From an uncultured Sphingobacteriales bacterium (GTDB lineage Bacteria; Bacteroidota; Bacteroidia; Chitinophagales; Chitinophagaceae): a DNA stretch of 26,618 nucleotides. Below are positions 15,164-23,831 of this stretch, piece by piece. The stretch lies in assembly GCA_937991535.1 (NCBI GenBank), contig CALKHN010000101.1:1-26618 (forward strand). Reading direction: 5' to 3'. Position numbers and translations under genes: made by a program. How positions within the stretch are numbered: the first letter of the stretch is position 1; each line of letters starts with the position of its first letter. The notes under the pieces are model-generated. The model saw only the letters and a list, made by a program, of their open reading frames with translations. It ran no database searches and had not been told where the DNA came from.

Positions 15164-18100
15164 ATGACACGCCTGAAAAAAATCCTGTTCTCCACCCGTA
15201 CCATGACGGTTCTTTTGCTGTTGTTTGGTATTTCCATGGCCGTTGCAACTTTTGTGGAAAATGACTATGATACCGCTACTGCAAAATCACTCATTTACAA
15301 TGCGGCATGGTTTGAAATGCTGATGTTTTGGCTGATCGTTTTGTTTGCTGTCAATATTAAAACCTACCGGCTTACCAGGAGAGAAAAATGGCCCCTGCTG
15401 GTATTTCACTTAGCTTTTATTTTTATGTTTATTGGAGGCGCTATCACACGCTACATGAGCTTTGAAGGGCAAATGCCGATCAAAGAAAATGAGACTACCA
15501 ATGAAATGATCAGCGACCTCACTTATTTCAAGCTGAATGTAACCGATGGAAAGAAAACACTCAGATATGACAAGCACCCTTACATGATGTCTTATTTTAA
15601 TTCCAAAGACGCCAGGTGGCCTTTCAAAAGAAGCTTCAGGCAGGACTATCAGTTTGACAATAAAGTTATTTCCTTAAAAACCCTTGACTATATTCCGCTG
15701 GCTAAAGACTCTGTTCAAACAACAGCATCCGGAAAGAAGATGCTCAACATTGTATCCATAGCACAGGAAGGCAGATTGGATAATTATATTCCCGAAGGTG
15801 AAATCAAAAATATTGACGGGATGATGTTTAGTTATAACAATCCAAAACAGGGCGCCGTTCAGTTAACAGAAAAGAATGGCATCCTGATGATCACCCCGCC
15901 GGCCGATGCACAGTATATGTCTATGCAGGGACAGCAAATGGGCGTGGTAACTGATTCTGCATTATTGGCCCAGCATTCCGGTAACATTAAAGCGAATGAG
16001 CCTGCTACCCTCAATCACAGGGCGCTTTATACGATTGACCATACCCGTTTTATCGTTCCAAAAAATTCATTTAAAGGAAAAATAGTCTATTACAATGGAG
16101 ACAAAAACAACCCGGCGGATAAAACTCTTTTGGGCGCTATCCAGGTAGAATTGAAATCAGGAGATGAAAGCGATACGCTGTTGATCAAAGGTGGACAAGG
16201 TGTTACCGGATTCAATAAAACCGTACGCATCAATGGACTGAATGTGTCTTTGGGATTTGGTTCCAAATTACTTCATACGGATTTTTCTTTACGTTGTGAT
16301 GATTTTCTGCTCGACCGTTATCCGGGGTCAAATAACCCATCATCTTATGAAAGTAAGATAACAGTCATTGATAGAGGAACGGAGAAACAGCATCATATTT
16401 TTATGAACAATGTGATGGATTACCGGGGATACCGGTTTTTCCAGGCAAGTTATTTCCCCGATGAAAGCGGAACCATCCTTTCTGTAAACGCGGACAGATG
16501 GGGTACCAATATTACCTACTTTGGATATTTCCTATTGTTTACAGGATTATTTTTCACGCTGTTCTGGAAAGGCACTCATTTCTGGAAATTGAATCATTCA
16601 TTAAAAGAAATGCACAGGAAAAATTTTGTTCTTCTTCCTTTTTTATTGCTTTTGGCGCCGGCAATAAATCCCTGTTTCGCTCAGAAAAGCACAGTCGCAA
16701 CAAATGATCCGACAATCGAACCTCAGCATGCACCCGTACCGGCCGCCCAGTTTGCAAAACCGGGTGAGCTCGGTTCCAACAGAATAGTTGACCCGGTTCA
16801 TGCTGAAAAATTAGGACATCTCCTGGTTCAGGATTTCCAGGGCCGCATTAAACCTTTGAATACACATACGCTGGAAATGCTCAGGAAGATTTACAAGAAA
16901 GATGCATATCAAAAAGGACCGCTTACCCTGTCTTCAGAACAATGGTTTATTTCCATGCAGGTTGATCCCGGGTATTGGGCCAATGAACCACTGATTAAAG
17001 TAGGCCAAAAAGGAGGCGACGAACTGATAAAAGAAACCGGCGCCAATACAGAAGGTTATACTTCTTATACAAACCTTGCAGACCCGAATACCGGAATATT
17101 TAAGCTGGAAAAACAGTATAACAAATCCTTCAGCAAGCGAAAAGCCGACCAGTCTAATTACGACAAAGCAATTATAGAAGTAACAGAACGATTCAATATT
17201 TTCAGCAGTATCGCTTTTGGATATTATACCCGGATCATTCCTGTAAAAAATGATCCGGCACAAACATGGAGAAGCTGGATTTATAGTTCTGCAGAAAACG
17301 CTGTAGAAATTGACCAGGCAGCTTATCCTCTTCTGACCAATTATTTTAATGGAGTAAAAGAAGGTTTGAAAACCGGAAACTATAACAATGCAGACAAAAG
17401 CATGGAAGACATCCATGAATACCAGCAGGCTTGGGGTAAAAAGATTATTCCATCGAACTCGAAAATCAACCTGGAAATTCTCTATAATCATCTGAACGTT
17501 TTCTTTTGGCTGATGATCGCTTACAGCTTTTTGGGTATGTGTATGATCATGCTTGGTTTTGCAGAAGTGTTTTCGTCGGGGTCAAAGTATAACCGCATGA
17601 TTCGTATGCTCACCAAAACACTGTTGGGGATAATGATTGCAGCCCTGGCCCTTCAAGTGATAACTTTAGCCGTTCGCTGGTATCTTTCCGGCCATGCTCC
17701 CTGGAGCAACGGTTACGAGGCTATTGTATTTATTTCAGGTATCGGTGTTCTCGCTGGACTGATTCTTTACAGGAACCGCAATGCCTTTATTCCCGCAGCC
17801 GGAGCTTTGGTTGCCATGATCATGATGGGGTTCGCACACGGAGGATCCATGCTCGATCCGCAGATCACTCCTTTGGAACCGGTTCTAAAATCCTATTGGC
17901 TTATGGTTCATGTAGGCATCATCACTTCCAGTTACGGATTCTTTGGGCTGTCGGCAGTATTGAGTGTGATTTCATTAATACTGTTCAGCGCAAAGTCCAC
18001 TAATAAAATAGCGCATTCCATCAAAGAAATGACCATAGTAAATGAAATGGCTTTAACCATTGGGCTCTTTGCTCTTGCCGCAGGTACTTTCCTGGGAGGA

Positions 18101-18439
18101 ATGTGGGCCAACGAAAGCTGGGGAAGGTATTGGAGCTGGGATCCCAAAGAGACCTGGGCATTTATTTCGGTTATTTTTTATGCTGTGGTACTTCACCTGA
18201 GACTGGTTCCGAAACTCAGGGGCAAACTAACTTTTAATATTGTGAGCCTGTGGGCGATATGGTCAATTGTATTTACTTATTTCGGGGTGAATTACTATTT
18301 GTCCGGATTGCATTCCTATGCCGCCGGTGACCCCATACCCATTCCCGCCTGGATTTATATTACTGCAGCCGGAATGCTCCTTTTATCTTTGATAGCGTAT
18401 TTTAGGAACACAACAAGCAGGAAACAGAAATCAATGTAG
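15164..18439 (+). CDS. ccsBA: fused cytochrome c biogenesis protein (ResB-CcsA, system II)
   Basis: A 1,091-residue membrane protein that carries haem across the membrane and attaches it to the CxxCH motifs of exported cytochromes. The N-terminal ResB-like half has TM segments at about 13-30, 50-66 and 77-94, then a large outer domain (about 100-450) and a further TM near 452-470. After a second outer region, a CcsA domain of about eight TM segments starts near 775. Its WWD haem-handling motif is WGRYWSWDPKETW at 986-998, and a conserved histidine lies at 1050 (SGLHSYA), with another in the HAPWSNGYEA loop. Fused ResB-CcsA proteins of this size are common in Bacteroidota. The upstream neighbour is a di-haem cytochrome, a natural client. 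Confidence 0.92.
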   Translation: MTRLKKILFSTRTMTVLLLLFGISMAVATFVENDYDTATAKSLIYNAAWFEMLMFWLIVLFAVNIKTYRLTRREKWPLLVFHLAFIFMFIGGAITRYMSFEGQMPIKENETTNEMISDLTYFKLNVTDGKKTLRYDKHPYMMSYFNSKDARWPFKRSFRQDYQFDNKVISLKTLDYIPLAKDSVQTTASGKKMLNIVSIAQEGRLDNYIPEGEIKNIDGMMFSYNNPKQGAVQLTEKNGILMITPPADAQYMSMQGQQMGVVTDSALLAQHSGNIKANEPATLNHRALYTIDHTRFIVPKNSFKGKIVYYNGDKNNPADKTLLGAIQVELKSGDESDTLLIKGGQGVTGFNKTVRINGLNVSLGFGSKLLHTDFSLRCDDFLLDRYPGSNNPSSYESKITVIDRGTEKQHHIFMNNVMDYRGYRFFQASYFPDESGTILSVNADRWGTNITYFGYFLLFTGLFFTLFWKGTHFWKLNHSLKEMHRKNFVLLPFLLLLAPAINPCFAQKSTVATNDPTIEPQHAPVPAAQFAKPGELGSNRIVDPVHAEKLGHLLVQDFQGRIKPLNTHTLEMLRKIYKKDAYQKGPLTLSSEQWFISMQVDPGYWANEPLIKVGQKGGDELIKETGANTEGYTSYTNLADPNTGIFKLEKQYNKSFSKRKADQSNYDKAIIEVTERFNIFSSIAFGYYTRIIPVKNDPAQTWRSWIYSSAENAVEIDQAAYPLLTNYFNGVKEGLKTGNYNNADKSMEDIHEYQQAWGKKIIPSNSKINLEILYNHLNVFFWLMIAYSFLGMCMIMLGFAEVFSSGSKYNRMIRMLTKTLLGIMIAALALQVITLAVRWYLSGHAPWSNGYEAIVFISGIGVLAGLILYRNRNAFIPAAGALVAMIMMGFAHGGSMLDPQITPLEPVLKSYWLMVHVGIITSSYGFFGLSAVLSVISLILFSAKSTNKIAHSIKEMTIVNEMALTIGLFALAAGTFLGGMWANESWGRYWSWDPKETWAFISVIFYAVVLHLRLVPKLRGKLTFNIVSLWAIWSIVFTYFGVNYYLSGLHSYAAGDPIPIPAWIYITAAGMLLLSLIAYFRNTTSRKQKSM

Positions 18440-18740
18440 GTACAGCCTGGAGGTACAGTTTACCTATTGTCTGCCCGGATGACCCCCGCCAGAATGATTC
18501 TTCGGGCTGGCATCCGAACGGGGCAGGCTGTGAAGAATCCACCTTCGCCTGACTCATTGCGAAAACGCAGCATCATTAAGTGTTTCGTGCGGACACGAAC
18601 CAAGGCGGAAGTAGCAAAAACCCCATAATATAGAATAAGGCTACCGAAAGTTTCGTTCAACATCGCTTTCATTTCTTGCCCGTTGGACAAAACGAAAGCT
18701 TAGTTATTATGTGCATACCTTTCTTCGCTTGTCCTATACA
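18440..18740. other. 301-nt spacer between convergent genes, with repeat-like hairpins
   Basis: No gene is supported. GATTCTTC at 18496-18503 pairs with GAAGAATC at 18532-18539. GAAGAATCCACCTTCGCCT at 18532-18550 recurs exactly at 26392-26410. A second hairpin (TTCGTG...CACGAA near 18583-18598, followed by CGGAAG..TAGCAAAAA) also has a relative at 26311-26355, but in the opposite order relative to the first motif. These are probably dispersed spacer repeats. Confidence 0.5.
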
Positions 18741-19427
18741 CTATGTCAGCAAATGATAGTCAAGTTCAAAATTTATTCTGTCTATTTCTTTTTTAAAAAT
18801 TGGATGGTTAATGTCACAAAGCAAGCCATCTTGATGCTTTTGTTTTAATTCTTCGATATATTCTTTGGCAATTGCGGAAAAACTTTTTAAAGTTTCAGTG
18901 TTTCTTTCAACAAGTTCACCAGAGTATTTTTTTGTAAGTTCTGTCAAATCATAAACAAGCTTTTCAGTAAGGTGTTTGTCAAGTTCTTTTATTCTGTCTT
19001 CCAATTGCTCTTTGAATAATTTTGAAGTCTCGTTTAGTTCGCCAATTCGGTTGTAGGTTTTTGTTTTAAGCCCTTCAAATGCGTCATTAAGTTTTGTGTC
19101 AGATGATTCTAACGATGTTATGATATGCTGGTTGATTTCTTCTTTTGCTTTTTTTATGTCGCTACCAATTTCTTTAAGTTGTTCCTTAATAATTTCAAGT
19201 GCAGCAATTACAGGTTTATTTTGAGAAGTGTTTTGTAGACAGATTTGGTCAACAGCAGCCTTTAGGCTTGTGTCAGAATTGGTAAAACCTTTTTGTAGCT
19301 CTTGAATAAAGTTGCTTATTTGAAGTTTAGTCTCCTTGGATTGCACCCAAATTTGGAATATAAAGAATGATAAGGCTAAGAGTACAATCAAAGCCACAAT
19401 TAACATTATTAGGTTTGCTGTTTCCAT
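18741..19427 (-). CDS. membrane-anchored coiled-coil protein, unknown function
   Basis: A 228-residue protein of no family I recognise. I take the start at 19427 (METANLIMLIVALIVLL); the frame is open to 19496, but the 23 extra residues are not hydrophobic and overlap the edge of the direct repeat. Residues about 5-28 form one strong TM helix. The rest is highly charged and helical, rich in E, K and L with heptad-like spacing (for example KEQLKEIGSDIKKAKEEI and KEQLEDRIKELDKHLTEKL), so a long cytoplasmic or periplasmic coiled coil is likely. The layout recalls RmuC-like or chemotaxis-like N-terminal anchors but without a catalytic domain. Base use is clearly more A+T-rich than ccsBA next to it, which suggests it belongs to accessory DNA. 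Confidence 0.75.
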   Translation of the reverse strand: METANLIMLIVALIVLLALSFFIFQIWVQSKETKLQISNFIQELQKGFTNSDTSLKAAVDQICLQNTSQNKPVIAALEIIKEQLKEIGSDIKKAKEEINQHIITSLESSDTKLNDAFEGLKTKTYNRIGELNETSKLFKEQLEDRIKELDKHLTEKLVYDLTELTKKYSGELVERNTETLKSFSAIAKEYIEELKQKHQDGLLCDINHPIFKKEIDRINFELDYHLLT

Positions 19428-19529
19428 TTTTATAAATATACTGTTTAAATTATTAGGGTGTGTCAAAAAGCTTGCACACAACTCATCGCTTTCCACAACA
19501 AGCCTTTCTTTCTAAACATTTATAAGTAC

Positions 19530-19555
19530 TTACAAACGCTTAGAAGCGTTTGTAA
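19530..19555. repeat. 12-bp-stem hairpin inside the direct repeat
   Basis: TTACAAACGCTT (19530-19541), a 2-nt loop AG, and AAGCGTTTGTAA (19544-19555) form a perfect hairpin. The right copy (25145-25170) keeps the stem with one mismatch and has CT in the loop. It could end transcription of the DUF998 gene. Confidence 0.6.
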
Positions 19556-19828
19556 ACGGTTAACTTTTGTCAGGTCATCGTAGCAATATGGACTGTACTG
19601 AATACGGAGATTCAGTTGTAAGAACCGGAACAATACATTGAAAAATGAACGGGTTAAATATTGGGCTTTTACGTTGGTGCGGATCGAAATATGTTCAAAT
19701 CTATTTAATTATGCGTACAATTGAAAAAAAATATTGGCTATGTACAAGGCCTTGCAACTGCCGCAGGGAAGGTTAACGGCAAAATATTCCAGGAGACTTG
19801 AGTACCATATCAAACAGTGTGACTGCAG

Positions 19829-20246
19829 TTAAGCGAGTTTATTATTTCTTCTCACCAGCACAATAGCAAATACAATGATCCAAAGCATGTAAGCGCCGAT
19901 GTTGATGCGTTCCCAGATGCCTATGTGTGGCGTGGGAAGGTTGGCTTGTATGCCCGCGCTTTCCTTAGTGGTTAATATTCCAAACACGATAAAGAGTAAG
20001 ACGATGGCTGCAGAAAAAATCCGGAAGCCTTTCCCAAATGCTGCAGCGCCAAAGCCGATCATCAGCAACATTAACACCAGATGCACAAAAGCCCAAACAA
20101 GATGGAGGCTGTCTGTGAGTGTTCCTCCTCCTGCCGCAATGACTTCCCGCTGGTGCATGGGTGGCCAAAAAATTCCGAAAACCGCATCGAAGAGAACGAT
20201 GGCTGCAACAAACCGCAGCTTCCGGTTTCCGCCTGCTGATAACCAG
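19829..20246 (-). pseudogene. DUF998 membrane-protein gene, 5'-truncated copy
   Basis: The frame that ends at 19829 gives the C-terminal two-thirds of the DUF998 protein encoded in full at 25444-26070. It begins, without a start codon of its own, at the repeat boundary (LSAGGNRKLRF..., equal to residue 72 onward of the full copy). The first about 71 residues are missing. An internal ATG at 20158 could start a 109-residue remnant. Compared with the full copy, most base changes are silent and the protein changes are mild (for example S/N, G/S, I/V, A/P). Hence the divergence built up while both were still functional, before truncation. Confidence 0.88.
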
Positions 20247-20520
20247 TAAACCCAAATTTATCGATTTGTTTTTTAATCCTTTTGGCTAAACCTAACCTTT
20301 TGGGGGAACTTACAACCTGAGTATAAGAAATTTGCAATTGTTCTTCCGATAGTTTTGAGATTTTTTTAAGCCGCTCCCAATGTTTTTGAATTTCATAACG
20401 CATATAGCTGCAACTATAAAATTCAAAATGCTTCTCAGCGTTAAATAAAAGATATCCGATGGTGCTGTTTGAGTTTAATAATGCACTGAAAATAATATTT
20501 GTGTCTACTACAATTTTCAT
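20247..20520 (-). pseudogene. PIN-domain ribonuclease (VapC-like toxin), 3'-truncated
   Basis: The gene starts at 20520 with MKIVVDTNIIFSALL, the usual PIN opening with the first metal-binding aspartate at residue 6. A probable second acidic residue is Glu43 (YEIQKHWERL). Real PIN sequence lasts about 91 residues and stops at the repeat boundary (20246/20247). The later acidic residues needed for metal binding, usually near 100-120, are gone. The frame continues by chance into out-of-frame DUF998 DNA to a stop at 20071, making a 149-residue chimera that should not be annotated as an intact toxin. PIN nucleases of this kind cleave RNA and pair with a small antitoxin encoded just upstream; that partner looks decayed here. 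Confidence 0.72.
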
Positions 20521-20660
20521 TTAATAAGGCGACTTCTGTTTTTTGCCCACCAACCTTTTTTGCTTCTTTTGCTAATGCGTCAACGTCTGATTGCTTAGCC
20601 GTTTAGCACCGCTTTTGGCATTACCTTATTAGCGGATACAGTTTTCTTTCCTTTTGTATT
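20521..20660 (-). pseudogene. decayed small gene upstream of the PIN gene, possible antitoxin remnant
   Basis: Read on the minus strand, one frame gives KKTVSANKVMPKAVLNG and then a stop. A neighbouring frame at once gives KQSDVDALAKEAKKVGG, QKTEVALLNE running into the PIN start. A single extra base near 20600 would join them. The size, charge and position just before a PIN gene fit an antitoxin, but I do not recognise the family and no intact start is visible. Confidence 0.3.
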
Positions 20661-20721
20661 TTTTTACAGCACGTACCCAAAAAATCCAGAAAGAAAAATG
20701 TCTCCTATATGTTTCATAATA

Positions 20722-22356
20722 TTAATTGGCATCCTCTAAAATCATGCCGGCAGCAATCCAGGCGGCGGCCTGCGTAGGTGCATTGTTGTTGCCCGATGGT
20801 TGAGCAGGAAAAACCGATGCATCTACCACCCGAAGTCCAGTTACACCCCGAACCCGCAAACGGTCATCTACCACATCTTCCTGGTTAGGTCCGATACGAC
20901 AGGTTCCAAGGGTATGATAGCCGGAAGCACCGTGATTTATGGAGTAGTTTATAATTTCTTCGTCGGTACTAATTTTATCCAGACCCGGTTGAATTTCTAC
21001 GGCACCTAAAGCCTTCATCTCGTCTGAAGCAATCAGAGCACGTAGTTTGCGTGTAATTTTTAAAACCAAATCCCGGTCATGCTCCGTTGTTAAGTAGTTG
21101 GGAACAATTTTGGGTGTGTCGGTGAGGTTCGGGCCGCTAATATGGATGGATCCCCGACTGGTTGGATTTACGGGATAGGCAATAGCCATTGCTCCTGAAA
21201 ATTTATCAACAACCATTTCGCCTGTAAGCGGATTAGAGCCTGCTGTAGAAACGGGTGTAAAGAATAGTTGGGTATCTACCTCTTTAGAATCAGGATCTGA
21301 ACGGAACATTCCCAACACATCATAACCGCCAAAGGAGATAACTCCTTTTCGATTCAGCAAATATTTAAAACCTGCCCAGAGTTGACGAAGCGGTGTATTG
21401 ATTTCATGGTTAAATCCAACGCGGCCATTGAACTTAAATTGAAGCATAATGCCACGATGTTCCGATAGGTTTTCACCAACTCGCGGACTTTCTACAATCA
21501 CTTCGATACCGGCGGCTTCCAAAACATCGCGTCTGCCAATTCCTGAACGTTCCAAGATTAACGGAGATTCGAGGGTGCCGCCGCATACAAGCACTTCTTT
21601 ATTGATCCGTTGCTGTTTAAGCGCGCCGTTATGCATATAGGCAACACCCACTGCGCGACCGTTTTCGATCAATACTTTTAAAACTTCTGCATGATTGATA
21701 ATAGTAACGTTACTGCGTTTACGAGCGGTTTCCAGAAAGGTCTTTGATGCACTGCGTCTAAATCCGTTGCGTATGTTCGACATCACGATGGCAATTCGGT
21801 CTTCTCCTGTGGAGTTCATATCTTCTACGAATGGGATTCCTGCTTTTTCTGCTGCTTTGATAAAGGTTTTTGATAAGCTGTTATCAGCCTTTGCAATTTC
21901 AAGCTTTACCGGACCATTGCCACCACGAAATTCGGTGGGTCCTAATTCGTTATTTTCAATTTGTTTCCAGGCTTCGACAAATTTGTTGAAATTCCAGCCT
22001 TTATTACCAGCCTGTTCCCAGGCATCATAAGTTGTTGCCCAGCCACGGTTCCAAACCATACCGTTGATGGTGGTTGAGCCACCCGTGATCCAGCCACGTT
22101 GCCAGGTTTCGACCGTGTTTTCGCCGAAAGCTTCGGTTTTATAATGTTTGGTGTACTTTTTATTCTGCATGGTGAAGTAAAAACCCTTTGGTACCACGTG
22201 CATGAAATCGCCGTCTGAGCCGCCTGCTTCAAGTATCAATATTTTGTATTTTCCATTTACAGAAAGGCGATCAGCTAAAACGGAGCCGCCGGCGCCAGTG
22301 CCAATAATGACATAGTCGTACTCAATGTTAGCAACGTTGTCTTTAATTTTTTCCAT
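20722..22356 (-). CDS. GMC family oxidoreductase, choline dehydrogenase-like
   Basis: A 544-residue FAD enzyme of the alcohol/choline dehydrogenase branch, with no signal peptide. The FAD motif GTGAGGSVLADRL is at 19-31 with LILEAGG at 40-46. WITGGSTTINGMVWNRG lies near 89-105, the family's first signature. The C-terminal HTLGTCRIG puts the catalytic histidine at 481, and SGNNNAPT (523-525 asparagines) supplies the second active-site residue. It is intact and of normal length. It differs from the GMC enzyme at 2294-4033: it lacks the four-cysteine cluster and has no small subunit beside it. It lies inside the segment flanked by the direct repeats, between a broken PIN gene and a DprA-like gene, and is the only clearly metabolic gene there. 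Substrate unknown. Confidence 0.92.
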   Translation of the reverse strand: MEKIKDNVANIEYDYVIIGTGAGGSVLADRLSVNGKYKILILEAGGSDGDFMHVVPKGFYFTMQNKKYTKHYKTEAFGENTVETWQRGWITGGSTTINGMVWNRGWATTYDAWEQAGNKGWNFNKFVEAWKQIENNELGPTEFRGGNGPVKLEIAKADNSLSKTFIKAAEKAGIPFVEDMNSTGEDRIAIVMSNIRNGFRRSASKTFLETARKRSNVTIINHAEVLKVLIENGRAVGVAYMHNGALKQQRINKEVLVCGGTLESPLILERSGIGRRDVLEAAGIEVIVESPRVGENLSEHRGIMLQFKFNGRVGFNHEINTPLRQLWAGFKYLLNRKGVISFGGYDVLGMFRSDPDSKEVDTQLFFTPVSTAGSNPLTGEMVVDKFSGAMAIAYPVNPTSRGSIHISGPNLTDTPKIVPNYLTTEHDRDLVLKITRKLRALIASDEMKALGAVEIQPGLDKISTDEEIINYSINHGASGYHTLGTCRIGPNQEDVVDDRLRVRGVTGLRVVDASVFPAQPSGNNNAPTQAAAWIAAGMILEDAN

Positions 22357-22685
22357 TTTCTTATAGTTTTAGTTTGAATTGCTTTACTTCAAAGAGGTGT
22401 TAATGGAATTATACTACAATCGTTTGTTTAATGTCGTGTTTTAAGGTTTCCGCTAACGGTACGGCTTGGCGATGTGGCAGAATTCCATGATCCGTCTGCC
22501 CATAACTGTCCCTAAATATATGATTAAAAGTTCATTGTTTAATCTATTGCCCGGCATTATTCGTCAAGCGAAAACTGAAGCCGAATACCGAGGAAAAACT
22601 TGAGCATATATTTGTCGCCCCGCCATATTGCAATGTTACCGGCTTCCTTCTGTTTTTCAGAAGGGTAGGCGATTGTTTTTAGTTA
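22357..22685. other. 329-nt spacer with a short hairpin
   Basis: No gene is supported. CCTTCTG at 22646-22652 pairs with CAGAAGG at 22658-22664 over a 5-nt loop, just past the end of the DprA-like gene; there is no clear T-run on that strand, so terminator function is uncertain. The text near 22450-22500 (CGCTAACGGTACGGCTTGGCG) looked site-like but fits no recombination site that I can define. Confidence 0.4.
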
Positions 22686-23831
22686 CTAAAACAGTGTCTG
22701 TTGTGAAGAATCACCTGAACCTTTTAACTTGTAAAGGCTGGTTCTTTTGTCTTTCACAATCTCAATAAAGTCAAGTTTTTTTAAATAAGCCGTCAATTTC
22801 TCAACCGTCCAATCCATTCCAAGTTTTACAAGAAGTTCGTTTGCATGTAATGGCCTGCCATTAAAAGCTGAACAAATTTTCTTGTCAACGGATTCTGTCT
22901 CGTTTGGCTCTTGAACAACTGATACTTGCTCAATAGTTGTGTCGTAAGTTTTAGAAATTACATTTCCATTAAAGTCAACTGGCACCGCTCCCTTTTGAAT
23001 CAATAGTAAGTTTGCGTTTTTCTCTGTTGTGTCTGGATTGCGAACAAAAATTTTCCTTTGCTTTCTTAAACCATCAACAACGCCACTCCATGTTCCACCT
23101 TTCTCTGCTGATTCGGCTACATAAATTTCATCAGCAAGTCCGTAGATTATTGGATTTCTTGCCATAGCTAACTCCGCTTTCCAGGGTGCTTTTGGGAAGA
23201 ATGTGCTAAGAACCAATACATCTCCATTGATGATTTGGGAATAATATTTTTTGAATCCTGAATCAAAAGTCATAATGCCTTGCGGTAATACAATTATACT
23301 TTGCCCTTTGTAATTGATTGCTGAATCCAATGCTTGCTTGTCAACTCCTTTTGCAAAGCCGCTGACTACAACTTTATATTCTTTGCTTGCAAGTTTTGCA
23401 ATGTTGTCTGTAAATTTTAAAGCAACTTCCGAAGCATCTCTTGAACCGACAATAGCAATAGATTTCTCTTCCAAAATTTTTTTATTGCCTTTTACATAAA
23501 GAACAGCAGGGGAATGAGCCGTCTTTAAATTTCCTTTCAGCGTTTTAGAAAATCCAGGTGAAACAATTGGAATCAATTCAAAGCCCTGATTGAAAAAAGA
23601 TTCCGCTAAGAAAGCATTACTTCCTAACCCCAATTTTGCCTGAAGTAAATCCGAAATTTGTTTCTCATCTAATTGGTATTCGTTTCTCCATTTACTTTCA
23701 GAAAGATTAAAAAAATCTTCAACCGAAATTTTGTTTTCGTGGTAGAATTTAATAATGAGGTTATTTATTTTCAAATGCCCCCATCTTGGCAGATGTGCCA
23801 ATGCTATCCAATATGTTGCTTCGTTATTCAT
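22686..23831 (-). CDS. dprA: DprA-like protein (DNA-processing/Smf Rossmann fold), likely defence-associated
   Basis: A 381-residue protein. Residues 1-70 form a helical N-terminal part. The DprA Rossmann core runs about 105-300, with SIAIVGSRDAS at 124-134, VVVSGFAKGVDKQALDSAI at 154-172 and IIVLPQGI at 179-186. A winged-helix-like C-terminus (about 325-370, ELLVKLGMDWTVEKLTAYLKKL) follows, as in long DprA proteins. Classical DprA loads RecA on incoming single-stranded DNA. Its start overlaps the end of the RecQ-like gene by 8 nt (ATGAATAA), a sign of translational coupling. DprA homologues next to helicase or phosphoribosyltransferase genes occur in phage-defence loci such as ShosTA, so a defence role is plausible. 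It reads intact and A+T-rich. Confidence 0.85.
   Translation of the reverse strand: MNNEATYWIALAHLPRWGHLKINNLIIKFYHENKISVEDFFNLSESKWRNEYQLDEKQISDLLQAKLGLGSNAFLAESFFNQGFELIPIVSPGFSKTLKGNLKTAHSPAVLYVKGNKKILEEKSIAIVGSRDASEVALKFTDNIAKLASKEYKVVVSGFAKGVDKQALDSAINYKGQSIIVLPQGIMTFDSGFKKYYSQIINGDVLVLSTFFPKAPWKAELAMARNPIIYGLADEIYVAESAEKGGTWSGVVDGLRKQRKIFVRNPDTTEKNANLLLIQKGAVPVDFNGNVISKTYDTTIEQVSVVQEPNETESVDKKICSAFNGRPLHANELLVKLGMDWTVEKLTAYLKKLDFIEIVKDKRTSLYKLKGSGDSSQQTLF

Larger units (their letters stand above)
19482..20246. repeat. 765-bp direct repeat, left copy
   Basis: This stretch matches 25097-25861 with a constant offset of 5,615. It includes about 345 nt of spacer and the 3' two-thirds of a DUF998 gene. 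By hand I count about 14 differences in 19482-19592, none in the 335 bases 19593-19927, and about 21 in 19928-20246. Homology ends sharply at 20246, where the PIN gene begins. Confidence 0.93.

Noticed and set aside
16934..17491. A 185-codon minus-strand open frame inside ccsBA
   Set aside because: It is antisense to an intact, recognisable membrane protein gene; the apparent hydrophobicity mirrors the opposite strand.
18460..18690. A 76-codon minus-strand open frame after ccsBA
   Set aside because: It translates repeat-like spacer hairpins; the GEGGFF text comes from a motif that recurs at 26392.
19600..19828. Transposase remnant in the non-coding part of the direct repeat
   Set aside because: Short open pieces exist on both strands, but none shows a transposase motif and no terminal inverted repeats bound the 765-bp unit.
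22440..22510. Integron attC-like site in the spacer after the DprA-like gene
   Set aside because: CGCTAACGG-type text was suggestive, but the core-site pattern GTTRRRY is not met and no integrase is present.
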